A stretch of DNA of 64,000 nt, taken from the NCBI RefSeq assembly GCF_030651625.1, contig NZ_JAUSCF010000038.1, forward strand, positions 1 through 64,000. Direction: 5' to 3'. This DNA comes from Hydrogenophaga sp. (lineage in GTDB: Bacteria; Pseudomonadota; Gammaproteobacteria; Burkholderiales; Burkholderiaceae_C). The notes beneath the pieces are model-generated. The model searched no databases. It had not been told where the DNA came from and was given only the letters and a program-made list of their open reading frames with translations. The position numbers and the translations under genes were made by a program. Positions 54,326 through 63,309 of this stretch are shown piece by piece. The first letter of the stretch is position 1. The number at the start of each line of letters is the position of its first letter.

Positions 54326-54380
54326 GTCGTCGCGCGCCTAGCTTGGCGCTGTTTTCAATCCATTCGCACTTGGAAAAATA

Positions 54381-55619
54381 GTGTTAACAGGCCCTAGCCT
54401 GCCCGCCGCCCACCCGTTGATTCACTGGACCACGCCCGACGGCGTGGCCGCCTCGGCGCGCTGGCGCTCCGAACGAGGTGCCCCGGTGCCACAGCGGGTG
54501 GTGCTGGCCGACGACACCATCACCGCAGACGCCGCCTACCGGCTGGCATGCGCCGGCACCGCCCTGCTCTGGCAGGGCGACTTTCACAACGCCCGCCAAC
54601 TGCTGCAGGCCATGGCCCGCCGCTGCGACGCCACGCCGACCCGCAAAAAACGCAAAGCCGCCCAACCGGCGGGCGCAAGCAGCGCCAGCCCAGACGGCGC
54701 CGAGGCCTTTCACAAACACCGCCAGGCGCAGGCACAACGGGCCCGCATTTTGGGCATGGTCCTGCTGCGCTTTGAACCCGACCACACGCTGAAGCTGCGC
54801 CGTGCGCCCGATGTGCAGCGGGCCTGCACCCATGCCTGGGGCGTCGCCGAAACGGGCGCCATGCACTCAGTGGCGTCTTTGCGCGAACTGCTGGGCTTCA
54901 CCAGCGCCGAGGAGTGGCGTCGTGTGGGGGTCGAAATTCCCGCGCTGGGCGCGCCGCCCCACAACCGCGTGTTTCCGCACTACGGCGTGTTTTCACCGGT
55001 GCGGGGCGAGTACATCGATCTGGTGGCCCAGGCCCCGCTGCCGGTTGCGCCGCCGGGTCAGGCTGGTGCAGGCGCCCAGCCGGTGTTTGACATTGGCACC
55101 GGCACAGGCGTGCTATCGGCCGTGCTGGCTCGCCGTGGCGCAGGTCCCATCACCGCCACCGACCTGGACCCGCGAGCGCTGGCCTGCGCCCGGGAAAACC
55201 TGACGCAACTGGGCGTGAGCGAGCGTGTGACCTTGCTGCAAACCGATCTGTTTCCAGCCGGCAAGGCAATGCTGGTGGTGTGCAACCCACCCTGGCTACC
55301 GGCCCGTGCCAGTTCCCCGGTGGAACGCGCGGTGTACGACGAAGGCAGCCGCATGCTGCAGGGTTATTTGAATGGTCTGGCCGCGCACCTGTTGCCCGGG
55401 GGCGAAGGCTGGCTCATCTTGTCTGACCTGGCCGAACACCTGGGCCTGCGCAGCCGCGCCGAGCTGATGGGCTGGATCGCGCAAGCCGGCCTGCAGGTTC
55501 TGGGCCGTCTGGACGCCAAACCCCGCCACAGCAAGGCGAGCAACGCCAACGACCCGTTGCACAGCGCGCGCTCGGCCGAGGTGACCTCGCTGTGGCGCCT
55601 GGGTCTGGTTGTGCCGTGA
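54381..55619 (+). CDS. SAM-dependent methyltransferase (class I, N-methyltransferase type)
   Basis: 412 residues from a GTG. Motif I is VFDIGTGTGVLSAVLARRGA near residue 235; the acidic end of strand 2 is TATDLDPRALACARENL; and VCNPPWLPA is the NPPW/Y motif of N6-adenine or Gln methyltransferases. The N-terminal 200 residues include a basic linker (TRKKRKAAQP) and no clear domain. It probably modifies rRNA, DNA or a protein amide; the target cannot be assigned. Flanked by accessory relics. Confidence 0.82.
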   Translation: MLTGPSLPAAHPLIHWTTPDGVAASARWRSERGAPVPQRVVLADDTITADAAYRLACAGTALLWQGDFHNARQLLQAMARRCDATPTRKKRKAAQPAGASSASPDGAEAFHKHRQAQAQRARILGMVLLRFEPDHTLKLRRAPDVQRACTHAWGVAETGAMHSVASLRELLGFTSAEEWRRVGVEIPALGAPPHNRVFPHYGVFSPVRGEYIDLVAQAPLPVAPPGQAGAGAQPVFDIGTGTGVLSAVLARRGAGPITATDLDPRALACARENLTQLGVSERVTLLQTDLFPAGKAMLVVCNPPWLPARASSPVERAVYDEGSRMLQGYLNGLAAHLLPGGEGWLILSDLAEHLGLRSRAELMGWIAQAGLQVLGRLDAKPRHSKASNANDPLHSARSAEVTSLWRLGLVVP

Positions 55620-56286
55620 GCCTCGCGGCCCAGGCAGTCGACTGGCCCTGGAGCAGCGGGTACAGAAATCATCGCAAGCATTTGCTCACCCCATTCGAGC
55701 CGACCGGTAGACTCTTCCGAGATAAAAACAACCGTGCCGCCGAAAGATCCAACTGAGGGAAGCAACTGCTTCCGGTACACCGCGTCGCACTTCTGTCAAA
55801 GATTCTGAAAAATGGATTCTGCTTCGGTCCATCGCACAGAGAAATCAAACACAGCCCCCAAGGGCGAGCAAGCCCGCATTGATGCGGCACGATCAGCAAC
55901 CCCGTTGTCTGAAGCGGTGGGCACGCAAGCAGCCAGTCGCAGCCCAGAACGCCCTTTCTTCTCACATGCCAAAGATCAGCAGGTACGTGGACCCAGTGGC
56001 GACCCCTCAAAAAATGCTTGACCGGGTAGTGCTCGCCACAGCCTTTGCAGTAAAGATTGCACGCGACCCCAGCCACAGCATTGTTGCGCTCTCAGCCCGT
56101 CATTTCCGTGACCCCTGCGTTGGCGCGTAGCGACGCATGCCATGGCATGAAACACGCGGTGAAATTCCGCGAGGCGGTCAGTTGGTTGACGGTTGAGGCG
56201 CCTCTGTTCCCCTGTAGCGTTGATCCGGGTTCAGATTTACCATTCGGCCAATCAGCTCAGCTCCACAAACAGCACGAGAGGTGACC
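55620..56286. other. 667-base intergenic stretch
   Basis: No gene with firm support. On the minus strand a frame from 56076 to 55669 starts with GTG and begins with a Cys-containing stretch, NLYCKGCGEHYPVKHFLRG, then WVHVPADLWHVRRKG. That part looks protein-like (possible zinc-binding CxxC), but the remainder does not and no ribosome-binding site is obvious, so it may be a decayed gene. No RNA gene or repeat seen. Confidence 0.35.
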
Positions 56287-57021
56287 ATGTCGAACACGCG
56301 CATTGACGAGATCGGTGAAGACATCTTCCGTATCTCCACTTACTTGCCGGACTACAACCTGGAATTCAACCAGTTTCTGGTGCGCGACGAGCAGCCACTG
56401 CTCTATCACACGGGCATGGGTTTTCTGTTTCCGGCGGTGCAAGAAGCGGTAGCGAAGCTGATCGCGCCCGAGGATCTGCGCTGGGTGGGTTTCAGCCACT
56501 ACGAGCAGGACGAGTGCGGCTCTCTCACGCAGTGGCTGGCCGTCGCACCCCAGGCGCAGCCGGTGTGCAACATGGTGTCTGCCCTTGTCAATGTGAACGA
56601 CGCCACCGGCCGAGAGAACCGCATCTTTCAAGATGACGAAGTGTTCGCCACAGGCAAGCATCGCTTTCGCTTCCTGAGCACCCCCCACGTGCCCCACGGC
56701 TGGGACGCCAGCCTGCTGTTCGAAGAGACGAAAGGCGTGTTGTTTTGTTCGGATCTGTTCACCCACTCGGGCGAGCAGCCCGCACTCTTCGATGACATCG
56801 CCACCAAGGCGCACGAAACGCTGCTGGAGCAACAGCAAAGCCCCTTCCGCGACTTCATGGCCTACAACGCCACCACAGACGCAACACTCTCCACACTGGC
56901 CGACCTCAATCCGGCCGTGCTGGCCGTGATGCACGGATCAAGCTATGTGGGTGACGGAGCAACCGCCCTGCATGACCTGCGGCGGTCGCTCCGCTCGGTG
57001 CTGGGCACCAAATCAGCGTGA
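56287..57021 (+). CDS. MBL-fold oxygen-binding di-iron (ODP) protein
   Basis: 244 residues from the ATG at 56287 (GAGAGGTGACC upstream). A metallo-beta-lactamase fold with SHYEQDECGSL near residue 78 in the place of HxExDH, STPHVPHGWDASL near residue 137, and FCSDLFTHSGE near residue 155. This matches the ODP branch of flavodiiron proteins, which bind O2 or NO at a di-iron site; some act as oxygen sensors for chemotaxis. It lacks a flavodoxin domain. Convergent with the next gene, 1 bp apart. Confidence 0.87.
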   Translation: MSNTRIDEIGEDIFRISTYLPDYNLEFNQFLVRDEQPLLYHTGMGFLFPAVQEAVAKLIAPEDLRWVGFSHYEQDECGSLTQWLAVAPQAQPVCNMVSALVNVNDATGRENRIFQDDEVFATGKHRFRFLSTPHVPHGWDASLLFEETKGVLFCSDLFTHSGEQPALFDDIATKAHETLLEQQQSPFRDFMAYNATTDATLSTLADLNPAVLAVMHGSSYVGDGATALHDLRRSLRSVLGTKSA

Positions 57022-57022
57022 G

Positions 57023-57451
57023 TCAGTGCAGCGTATTCGCCATGATCTGGTGCACCTCCTGCTCCAGACCCTTCGACGGAATGACCACCATCTGCTTGCC
57101 GCCGATTTCAGCCGAGTAGCGCGGCGTTTCGCTGGCGTGCTCATAGGCCTCGCCCAGCCGGACAATCAGCTCTCCGACTTCAACCTGCGACAGATGGTGT
57201 TCTTTGGCGATGTCCTTGAGGCTGGTGATCTTGCCGTCATGAATCCAGGCCACGCCAAAATTCTCGGGGGGCTTGCCGAGGAAGACGAAGGCCTCGTGTT
57301 CTGCCGGCACCACCTCCAGGTGGTCAGACACCTTGTGCGCCAGCTCTTCCAAAGGTGCCTTGATTTCATCGAGTTTCACCAGCGCCTCGCTGCCAGCTGG
57401 CAGAGGTGGGTACTTGACCTTGCTGCCAAAAATCTTGTCCAGTAGTCCCAT
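57023..57451 (-). CDS. Uncharacterised conserved small protein
   Basis: 142 residues with a strong ribosome-binding site (AAAGGAGAACAACATG). It starts MGLLDKIFGSKVKYPPLPAG, is soluble, and has mixed alpha/beta character with EHEAFVFLGKPPENFGVAWI in the middle and QMVVIPSKGLEQEVHQIM at the end. I do not recognise the family. A long-range inverted repeat lies directly upstream of its start. Confidence 0.7.
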   Translation of the reverse strand: MGLLDKIFGSKVKYPPLPAGSEALVKLDEIKAPLEELAHKVSDHLEVVPAEHEAFVFLGKPPENFGVAWIHDGKITSLKDIAKEHHLSQVEVGELIVRLGEAYEHASETPRYSAEIGGKQMVVIPSKGLEQEVHQIMANTLH

Positions 57452-57480
57452 GTTGTTCTCCTTTCAGATTAAAAGAAAGA

Positions 57481-57541
57481 GTCTGGCGACGACTCATGAG
57501 CTCGGGGCTCGGTGGATGTGAGGGGGAGGATGTCGCCAGAC
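57481..57541. repeat. 10-bp inverted repeat with 41-base loop
   Basis: GTCTGGCGAC (57481-57490) and GTCGCCAGAC (57532-57541) are perfect complements, enclosing a smaller GAGC-tcgg-GGCTC dyad. It lies 30-90 bp upstream of the minus-strand gene at 57451, so it may be a leader structure or regulator site. The rest of 57452-57717 shows nothing else. Confidence 0.55.
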
Positions 57542-57717
57542 GCTTTCACCATAGACCATCAGAGCGATATTTTCAAATCGGATCGACGAAATGACCACGT
57601 GTTCGATCACCTCTTGAACATGACGGCGGTTGGCCGTTGGCGCGTCAGCACTCGGTTTGTGCTGCCCTAAACCATCTATGAACCGCCGCTGTCAGGCGCC
57701 TTATATTTGTGCCCATC

Positions 57718-58026
57718 ATGAGCAACAAGCAGACCATTCTTGACCGGGAGTTGTTCACACAAGCCCTGCGCCACATGGGAGAGGAAGACCTGCTCTACCT
57801 CAACCGGATGGTTGTCGAACGCCTCAACCTGCTGGCCCAGGCCAAGAGCACGGTGGAGCTGGCCCAGTTCGCCGAAGGTGACCGCGTGCACTTCACTCCC
57901 AGCGATGGCAGAGTCAGGCACGGCGTTGTGCTGCGCCTGAACAAGAAGACCGCCAGTGTGCGCACCGACGAGGGGCAGAGCTGGAAAATCTCGCCGGGCT
58001 TGTTGATCAAGGCGGCTGCGCGCTGA
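57718..58026 (+). CDS. Uncharacterised small protein with KOW/SH3-like C-terminal half
   Basis: 102 residues from the ATG of MSNKQTILDRELFTQAL. A helical N-terminal half (EEDLLYLNRMVVERLNLLAQ) is followed by GDRVHFTPSDGRVRHGVVLR then LNKKTASVRTDEGQSWKIS, the beta pattern of KOW-like RNA/nucleic-acid-binding modules. I do not know a name for it. It lies 125 bp upstream of the nucleotidyltransferase gene. Confidence 0.65.
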   Translation: MSNKQTILDRELFTQALRHMGEEDLLYLNRMVVERLNLLAQAKSTVELAQFAEGDRVHFTPSDGRVRHGVVLRLNKKTASVRTDEGQSWKISPGLLIKAAAR

Positions 58027-58151
58027 TCAAGCAAGCCATGCGTCATCGACGCATTTGGCGAAAAGTGGGCGCCGCAGAACCTTCTGGTCGCGGGAAACAC
58101 GATTTCATGGTCGGATCCTTTCGGTTTGCTGTAGTAGATGCACTCGCCTTC

Positions 58152-58460
58152 ATGCATCCCGCCATTGCCCAACACCGCTCAGGCATCTCTGCCATCTGCC
58201 AGCGCTACGGCATCCGTCGACTGGAGGTATTTGGTTCGGCTGCGCGGGGAGACGACTTCCATCCCGAAAGCAGCGATGCGGACTTTCTGGTGGAATTCGC
58301 ACCAGACGCGCGACCGGACCTTCACAGTTTCTACGGCGCAAAGGCGGCTCTGGAGCAGCTACTTGGCCGGGGCGTCGATCTGGTGGAGCCGGGCGCCGTG
58401 CGCAACCCCTACGTACTGGCAAGCATCAACCGCTATCGCGAACCCGTGTATGCACCGTGA
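58152..58460 (+). CDS. MntA-like nucleotidyltransferase antitoxin
   Basis: 102 residues from the ATG of MHPAIAQHRSG (an ATG at 58107 is an alternative). VFGSAARGDDFHPESSDADF is the GSX10DxD nucleotidyltransferase signature and VDLVEPGAVRNPYV completes the minimal fold. In MNT/HEPN systems MntA blocks the HepT toxin by adding AMP to a Tyr of its RX4HXY motif. It overlaps the HEPN gene start by 11 bp, the normal operon layout. Confidence 0.88.
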   Translation: MHPAIAQHRSGISAICQRYGIRRLEVFGSAARGDDFHPESSDADFLVEFAPDARPDLHSFYGAKAALEQLLGRGVDLVEPGAVRNPYVLASINRYREPVYAP

Positions 58461-58794
58461 TCCGCGAGCGTTTCTCTGGGATGTGCGCGAGGCGGCGCAG
58501 GCGATCCAGTCTTTCACTGCGGCCCTGGATGCCAATGCCTATGTGAACAATGAACTGGTTCAGGCTGCAGTGGAGCGCAAGTTCGAAGTGATAGGCGAGG
58601 CACTCAACCAACTCGCCAAGCTGGATGCCCCCTTGGCAGCCCGTATCCCAGACGTGCCACAGATCGTCGCCTTCAGAAACCAGTAGATCCACGGCTACGC
58701 GACCATCAATCCAGATACGGTCTGGAATATCGCGAAAAACGCTTTGCCCAGCTTGATCTCTGCAGTTCAGGCGATGCTTGACGAATTGGCATAG
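58450..58794 (+). pseudogene. HEPN (HepT/DUF86) toxin interrupted by an in-frame amber codon
   Basis: From MHRDPRAFLWDVREAAQAI the frame follows the HepT family to IVAFRNQ, stops at TAG (58684-58686), then continues in the same frame as IHGYATINPDTVWNIAKNAL to a second TAG at 58794. Reading the first stop as an amino acid gives RNQxIHGY, exactly the RX4HXY RNase motif of HepT, and a normal length of 114 residues. A single base change (for example TTG to TAG) explains it. The toxin is presumably inactive unless the stop is read through. Confidence 0.85.
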
Positions 58795-58887
58795 GGTCCG
58801 GCATGAGCTCAGCCAGCAAGCTGAAAAGCCATCCAGTTTCCCAGTAAAAGGCGAATCGTCTTGGGTCGACCGGGTACTCAGCCAAGC

Positions 58888-60744
58888 TCAAGCTACCAAC
58901 CGCTGCCCAAACCGCCCTTCCCCACCCATGCCAATGATCAACCGCTGCGTGGCTCGCGTGGCGCCCACGTAAAACAGCTTGGCTTCTTCGCGCTCGTCTT
59001 CGCCTGGGGCAGGCATGTGGCCAGCGCCTACCAGCGCCACCACCGGGAACTCCAGCCCTTTGCTCGCGTGCATGGTCAGCACCTTGATGGTGTCGCTGGC
59101 CAGGTCGAAGCCGCTGCCTGAACCTTTGCGCACGCGGTGCGGCAGGCCGTGGCGGTTGAGCACGTCGGAACACAGCTCCATTTCGCTGTGGTGGCGGCAA
59201 ATGATGGCCATGTCACCCCAGGCGTGGCCTTCCCGGTGGGAAGCGCTCAGCAGCTCGGCAACCTGCGTGGCTTCGGCGCGCATGTTGGGCAGGCGGATGA
59301 TGAGCGGCGCTTCGCCGTCGCGCCCGCAGCTCACTGGCTTGAGCATGGGGATGCCGTCTTCGTCCTGGTCTGTGGCTGTCAGCAGATCTGCGGCTACAAG
59401 GCTCGCTGTTTGAAGTATTTGCCGCGTGTTGCGGTAGTTGATTTTGAGAATGGTGGTGCGCCCCTGCGCCTGAATGCCCAGGCGCTTGAAGCTGAAGGGT
59501 TTGCTGCCCACATGCTGGCGGCTGCGCTCGTAGATGCTCTGCGCGTCGTCATACAGCAGCAGCAGGCTGTTGGTGGTGGGGTCCACCATCTGGGTGACGA
59601 GCTTGAGCCATTCGGGCGCGAAGTCGTGGCCTTCGTCGATGAGCACGGCCTGATACTGACCGCTTGGAATTTGCTTGCGGTCCACGCCCGTGATGACGCG
59701 CTGGACCATGTCGGCCATCTTCGCGCTCACGGGCTGGTTGTTGGCGGGCAGGGCTTGCCCGTAGGCAACCAGCTGGTCGCGGCACCATTTGTGGAAGTGC
59801 ACCGCATGCACGCGGTCGGCAATGCCTTTGACATCCATCACACGGGCGAGCTGCTTGGCCAGCGGCTCGTTGTAGCAAAGGATGAGAATAGGTTTGCTGT
59901 TCGCAGAGACTTCGTTGTTGAAGGCCTTGGCGAGGTGTTCGGCCCGGTAGCCCAGCAGCATGGTTTTTCCCGAACCGGCCACACCGTGGATCACGCGATG
60001 CCCGTCGCCCAGGCTGCGTGCCAGTTGCTCTTGCTGAATGTCCATCACGCGCATGATGCTGGGCAAGTCGGCTTCCGCCTCATCAACTGCGGCCGCAGCA
60101 AACAGCGCACCCTGATCTGGCACGCGTACCTCGGGAAACATGATCCAGCGCACCCGGTCCATCTGCGGCAGCGACATGGCGCCGCCCATCATGAAGGGGA
60201 ACATGTCCCACAGGCGGCTTTGAAGTGCCTCGGGCTCCACGTGTTCGCCCATTTCGTCCTGGCAGACCACACGGTGCGGCTCAATGGCCTGGCCGAGTTC
60301 GGCTTTGTCGAACTGTGCACGCGTGATGTTGGGCAGCACCACGCCGTAACTCCAGGGAAACGCCAGCTTGCCCTTGTGTCTTCCTTCAGGCTGCACCAGT
60401 TGCGGGTCGCGCTCCAGCGCATTCACCACCTGGTGCGCGTACTGCCGTGCCTGCTCCAATGGGTTGGGGAGCGTCTTGGGACCGGTGTCGCCGTGGATCT
60501 CCCAGCTCTGCTTGTTGACCTGAATGAGGGTGGAAAGCCGGAAGTCCTTGACCTCCAGAATCAGGATGCCCCGGCGCGGGTGCATCACCACGAAGTCCGG
60601 ATGCTGGTGCTTGGGGCCCACGGCCACGTCGTACCAGAGCAGGTAATCGGCATCGAGCTTGTCTTCCAGCCGTTCGGCGGTGCGGCGCTCGCCCGATGTC
60701 ATGCGCGAAACACAGCTGCCAAGTGCGGGGATCAGTATGGCCAT
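58888..60744 (-). CDS. NERD-domain superfamily 1 helicase (UvrD-like)
   Basis: 618 residues from the ATG at 60744 (MAILIPALGSCVSRM). An N-terminal NERD nuclease-related domain (about 15-130; PDFVVMHPRRGILILEVKDF has the D...ExK pattern) precedes a UvrD-type helicase: Walker A GVAGSGKTMLLG near residue 258, Walker B VLIDEGHDF, motif III region LLYDDAQSIY, motif V LTMHASKGLEF and motif VI FYVGATRA. It should act on DNA, possibly as a nuclease-helicase. It follows the MNT/HEPN relic convergently, in a region rich in accessory genes; defence or repair roles are both possible. Confidence 0.88.
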   Translation of the reverse strand: MAILIPALGSCVSRMTSGERRTAERLEDKLDADYLLWYDVAVGPKHQHPDFVVMHPRRGILILEVKDFRLSTLIQVNKQSWEIHGDTGPKTLPNPLEQARQYAHQVVNALERDPQLVQPEGRHKGKLAFPWSYGVVLPNITRAQFDKAELGQAIEPHRVVCQDEMGEHVEPEALQSRLWDMFPFMMGGAMSLPQMDRVRWIMFPEVRVPDQGALFAAAAVDEAEADLPSIMRVMDIQQEQLARSLGDGHRVIHGVAGSGKTMLLGYRAEHLAKAFNNEVSANSKPILILCYNEPLAKQLARVMDVKGIADRVHAVHFHKWCRDQLVAYGQALPANNQPVSAKMADMVQRVITGVDRKQIPSGQYQAVLIDEGHDFAPEWLKLVTQMVDPTTNSLLLLYDDAQSIYERSRQHVGSKPFSFKRLGIQAQGRTTILKINYRNTRQILQTASLVAADLLTATDQDEDGIPMLKPVSCGRDGEAPLIIRLPNMRAEATQVAELLSASHREGHAWGDMAIICRHHSEMELCSDVLNRHGLPHRVRKGSGSGFDLASDTIKVLTMHASKGLEFPVVALVGAGHMPAPGEDEREEAKLFYVGATRATQRLIIGMGGEGRFGQRLVA

Positions 60745-60903
60745 TGGGTCGTGGGTGTTTGCTTCCCTTGGTGCATGCATGATGCACCAAAGGCTGGGCA
60801 ATAGGCCAGGAGCGCTGGCAACGCAGGCGACCAGGGCCTTTCACATTCGGGTTTCGGGAGCCTTGATGAGGCGTGCGGCCCCGTGAAGCAGCAACGCTGC
60901 GGT

Positions 60904-61857
60904 TCAGTGCTTCAGCACCTGCCGGATGGTGGTCGCCAACTCGGAGGCCACAAATTTGGCCACGTACGCATCGGCCCCTACGGAACTCACGTGCGCTTCG
61001 TTGGCCGTTCCCGTCAGGGACGAATGGATGACCACCGGGATCGACTTGAAGCGCTGGTCGTTCTTGATATTTCGGGTCAGCGTGAAACCATCCATCACCG
61101 GCATTTCCAGGTCGGTCAGCACCAGCGCCACTTTTTCATGAGCCGTCTTGCCTTCGGCATGAGCCTCCACCTCAATGGCCAGCAGGCGGTCCCAAGCCTC
61201 CTGGCCGGTCTTGGTCATCACGTAGGGCGTGCCCATTGCTTTCAGCCCCTGCTCGATCATCATGCGCGCCACGGGCGAGTCGTCCGCCGCAAGAATGATG
61301 GAGCCTTTGGGCAGAGTCACCGCAGCGCCCACCGACTGCTGCGTGATTTCTTCCTGCGCAGTGGGCAACACGTTGCGCAGAATCTGCTCCACGTCCAGCA
61401 CCTGCACCAGGCGACCTTTTTCGCCATCACCGTCCAGCTTGGCGATGCTGGTCACCAGACCGCCACCATTGTTTTCTGCCGCCAGCACGTTGCTCCACTC
61501 CAGCCGCACGATTTCGTCCACTTCCTCTACAGCAAAGGCCTGGGTGGTGCGGGCAAATTCGGTCACCATCAGGATGGTGAGGCCGCGCCTGGGGGTACAG
61601 CCCACCACAGCAGGCAGGTCGATCACAGGGATGATCTGACCGCGAATGTTGGCCACGCCGAGCACATGGGACGGTGCGTTGGCCATTGCGGTGATGATGG
61701 GCATGACCATGATCTCGCGCACCTTGAAGACGTTGATGCCAAACAGCTCGCGGCGATCCGTACCTGGTGCTTCCCCCAGGCGGAACAGCATCAGTTCAAA
61801 CTTGTTGTTGCCCGTGAGGTTGGCGCGCTCTTCAATGTCGTGCAACGTGGTGGTCAT
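60904..61857 (-). CDS. cheV: Chemotaxis coupling protein CheV
   Basis: 317 residues from the ATG at 61857 (CAGGAGCCTTCCCAC upstream). A CheW-like domain (about 15-160; [27 protein letters not shown]) is joined to a receiver domain (about 185-310) with LAADDSP, phospho-acceptor Asp in [12 protein letters not shown] and the late VAKF lysine. CheV links chemoreceptors to CheA and is tuned by phosphorylation. No other che genes are in the window. Confidence 0.95.
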   Translation of the reverse strand: MTTTLHDIEERANLTGNNKFELMLFRLGEAPGTDRRELFGINVFKVREIMVMPIITAMANAPSHVLGVANIRGQIIPVIDLPAVVGCTPRRGLTILMVTEFARTTQAFAVEEVDEIVRLEWSNVLAAENNGGGLVTSIAKLDGDGEKGRLVQVLDVEQILRNVLPTAQEEITQQSVGAAVTLPKGSIILAADDSPVARMMIEQGLKAMGTPYVMTKTGQEAWDRLLAIEVEAHAEGKTAHEKVALVLTDLEMPVMDGFTLTRNIKNDQRFKSIPVVIHSSLTGTANEAHVSSVGADAYVAKFVASELATTIRQVLKH

Positions 61858-62000
61858 GTGGGAAGGCTCCTGTTCTGGATTCCCACAGCATAGGCGGCCA
61901 CGCCCTCCACCAAACCGCACATGAGCCCCGCAAATGCTGCGCAGTTCCCGTTTTACGGGCGGCCCTGTGCCTGGACCAGTGCATCTGTGCGCCACGACCT

Positions 62001-63209
62001 TCAGCGACTGGCAACCGCAACTTCATCGTCCACCGCTTTTTGCACGGCCGCGTAAAACGCATACCTTGCCGCGGTGGCTTGCGGGTCGCTGGCGCCGCCG
62101 CCCCAGTTGGCGTTGGACGCGATCACGATCCTTCGCACAGGGTCAATGAAGATACCCTGACCGAAAATGCCGCGCGCGGCGAAGCTGCCGTCCTCGTAGG
62201 TCCACCACTGGTAGCCGTAGCCTCGCCCGGGTTGGCCTATGCCGGTGCGGGGCGTGGTGGCCTCCTGCAGCCAGCCGTCGGGGACGATGCTCTGGCCGTT
62301 CACCGTGGCCCCATCCAGCATGAACTGCCCGAAGCGGGCAAAGTCGCGCGTGGCGGCCTGGATGCAGCAGCCGCTGATTTCCTGCCCGGTCTTGCTGAGA
62401 ATCCAGGTGGCTTGTTGCTCCATGCCGGCGGGCACCCAGATCTTTTCAGACAGGTAGCTGGCCAGCGGTTTGCCGGTGGCCCGGCTGAGCAAGATCCCGA
62501 CAAGGTTGGTTTCGCCGGTGCTATACAGCCAGCGGGCACCGGCGGGCGCGGCGCGGGGCAACTGCCGCAGGTAGCTCACCAGGGCATCCACGCCCGGCTC
62601 GGGCTCGTGGTTGTTGAACCGGGCCACGTCGGAATTGCGGTCGCCGTAGTCTTCGTTCCACTGAATGCCCGATGTCATGGTCAGCAACTGGCGGATGCTC
62701 ACGTCGTCGTATGCCGAGCCTTTCATTTCGGCGATGTAATCGCTGACCTTGTCGTCCATGCTCTTGATGAAGCCGTCGCGCACGGCCGCCCCCACCAGGG
62801 TGGAGGTGATGGACTTGGCCACCGAAAAGCTGGTCCAGCGACCATCGGCGTCAAAGTCCAGGCCGTACCGTTCCAGCCGCACCTGGCCGTTGTGCACCAC
62901 CATCAGCGCCGCACTGCGTTGGCCCTGCATGTAGGCGTCAACATCCAGCGGCAATGGCAATGGAGGGCCTGGCGGCAACGCAGACGGTGCGTTGCCAGCT
63001 GGAACGACGCGGTGCTTGGCCAGGAACGTCAGTCGGTCAAAGGCCCGAAAGGCCGCATCGCGCTGGGGTTGCTTCCAGAAAAGCACGTCGCTGTTGGTGG
63101 GAATCTGAGCCAGGAACCCTCGGGTTTCCTTGTCCAGGCTGAACCAGCCGGCGGTGCCCGCAGCGGCCAGGGCGAGCAGTCCGACGAGGGCCACAGTTTT
63201 GAATTTCAT
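62001..63209 (-). CDS. Serine hydrolase of the beta-lactamase (class C-like) family
   Basis: 402 residues from the ATG of [16 protein letters not shown], which forms a signal peptide or anchor. [10 protein letters not shown] near residue 142 is the SxxK motif and LYSTGETN near residue 247 is the YxN-like motif; the late [11 protein letters not shown] replaces the KTG block, as in 6-aminohexanoate-dimer hydrolase/EstB-type enzymes. Likely a periplasmic esterase or amidase rather than a true antibiotic-hydrolysing enzyme. Confidence 0.9.
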   Translation of the reverse strand: MKFKTVALVGLLALAAAGTAGWFSLDKETRGFLAQIPTNSDVLFWKQPQRDAAFRAFDRLTFLAKHRVVPAGNAPSALPPGPPLPLPLDVDAYMQGQRSAALMVVHNGQVRLERYGLDFDADGRWTSFSVAKSITSTLVGAAVRDGFIKSMDDKVSDYIAEMKGSAYDDVSIRQLLTMTSGIQWNEDYGDRNSDVARFNNHEPEPGVDALVSYLRQLPRAAPAGARWLYSTGETNLVGILLSRATGKPLASYLSEKIWVPAGMEQQATWILSKTGQEISGCCIQAATRDFARFGQFMLDGATVNGQSIVPDGWLQEATTPRTGIGQPGRGYGYQWWTYEDGSFAARGIFGQGIFIDPVRRIVIASNANWGGGASDPQATAARYAFYAAVQKAVDDEVAVASR

Positions 63210-63309
63210 GGGATTGCTCTGGAAATCATTCTTGCGCTGTGTCGGAAGTTGAAGTGGCATCGCAAGGCAGACGCACGAGGGCCGCTGGCAGTGCGCCGCC
63301 AGCCCGGAT

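Noticed and set aside
59137-60804. 555-codon plus-strand ORF opposite the NERD helicase
   Set aside because: Shadow frame; helicase motifs and the start site support only the minus strand.
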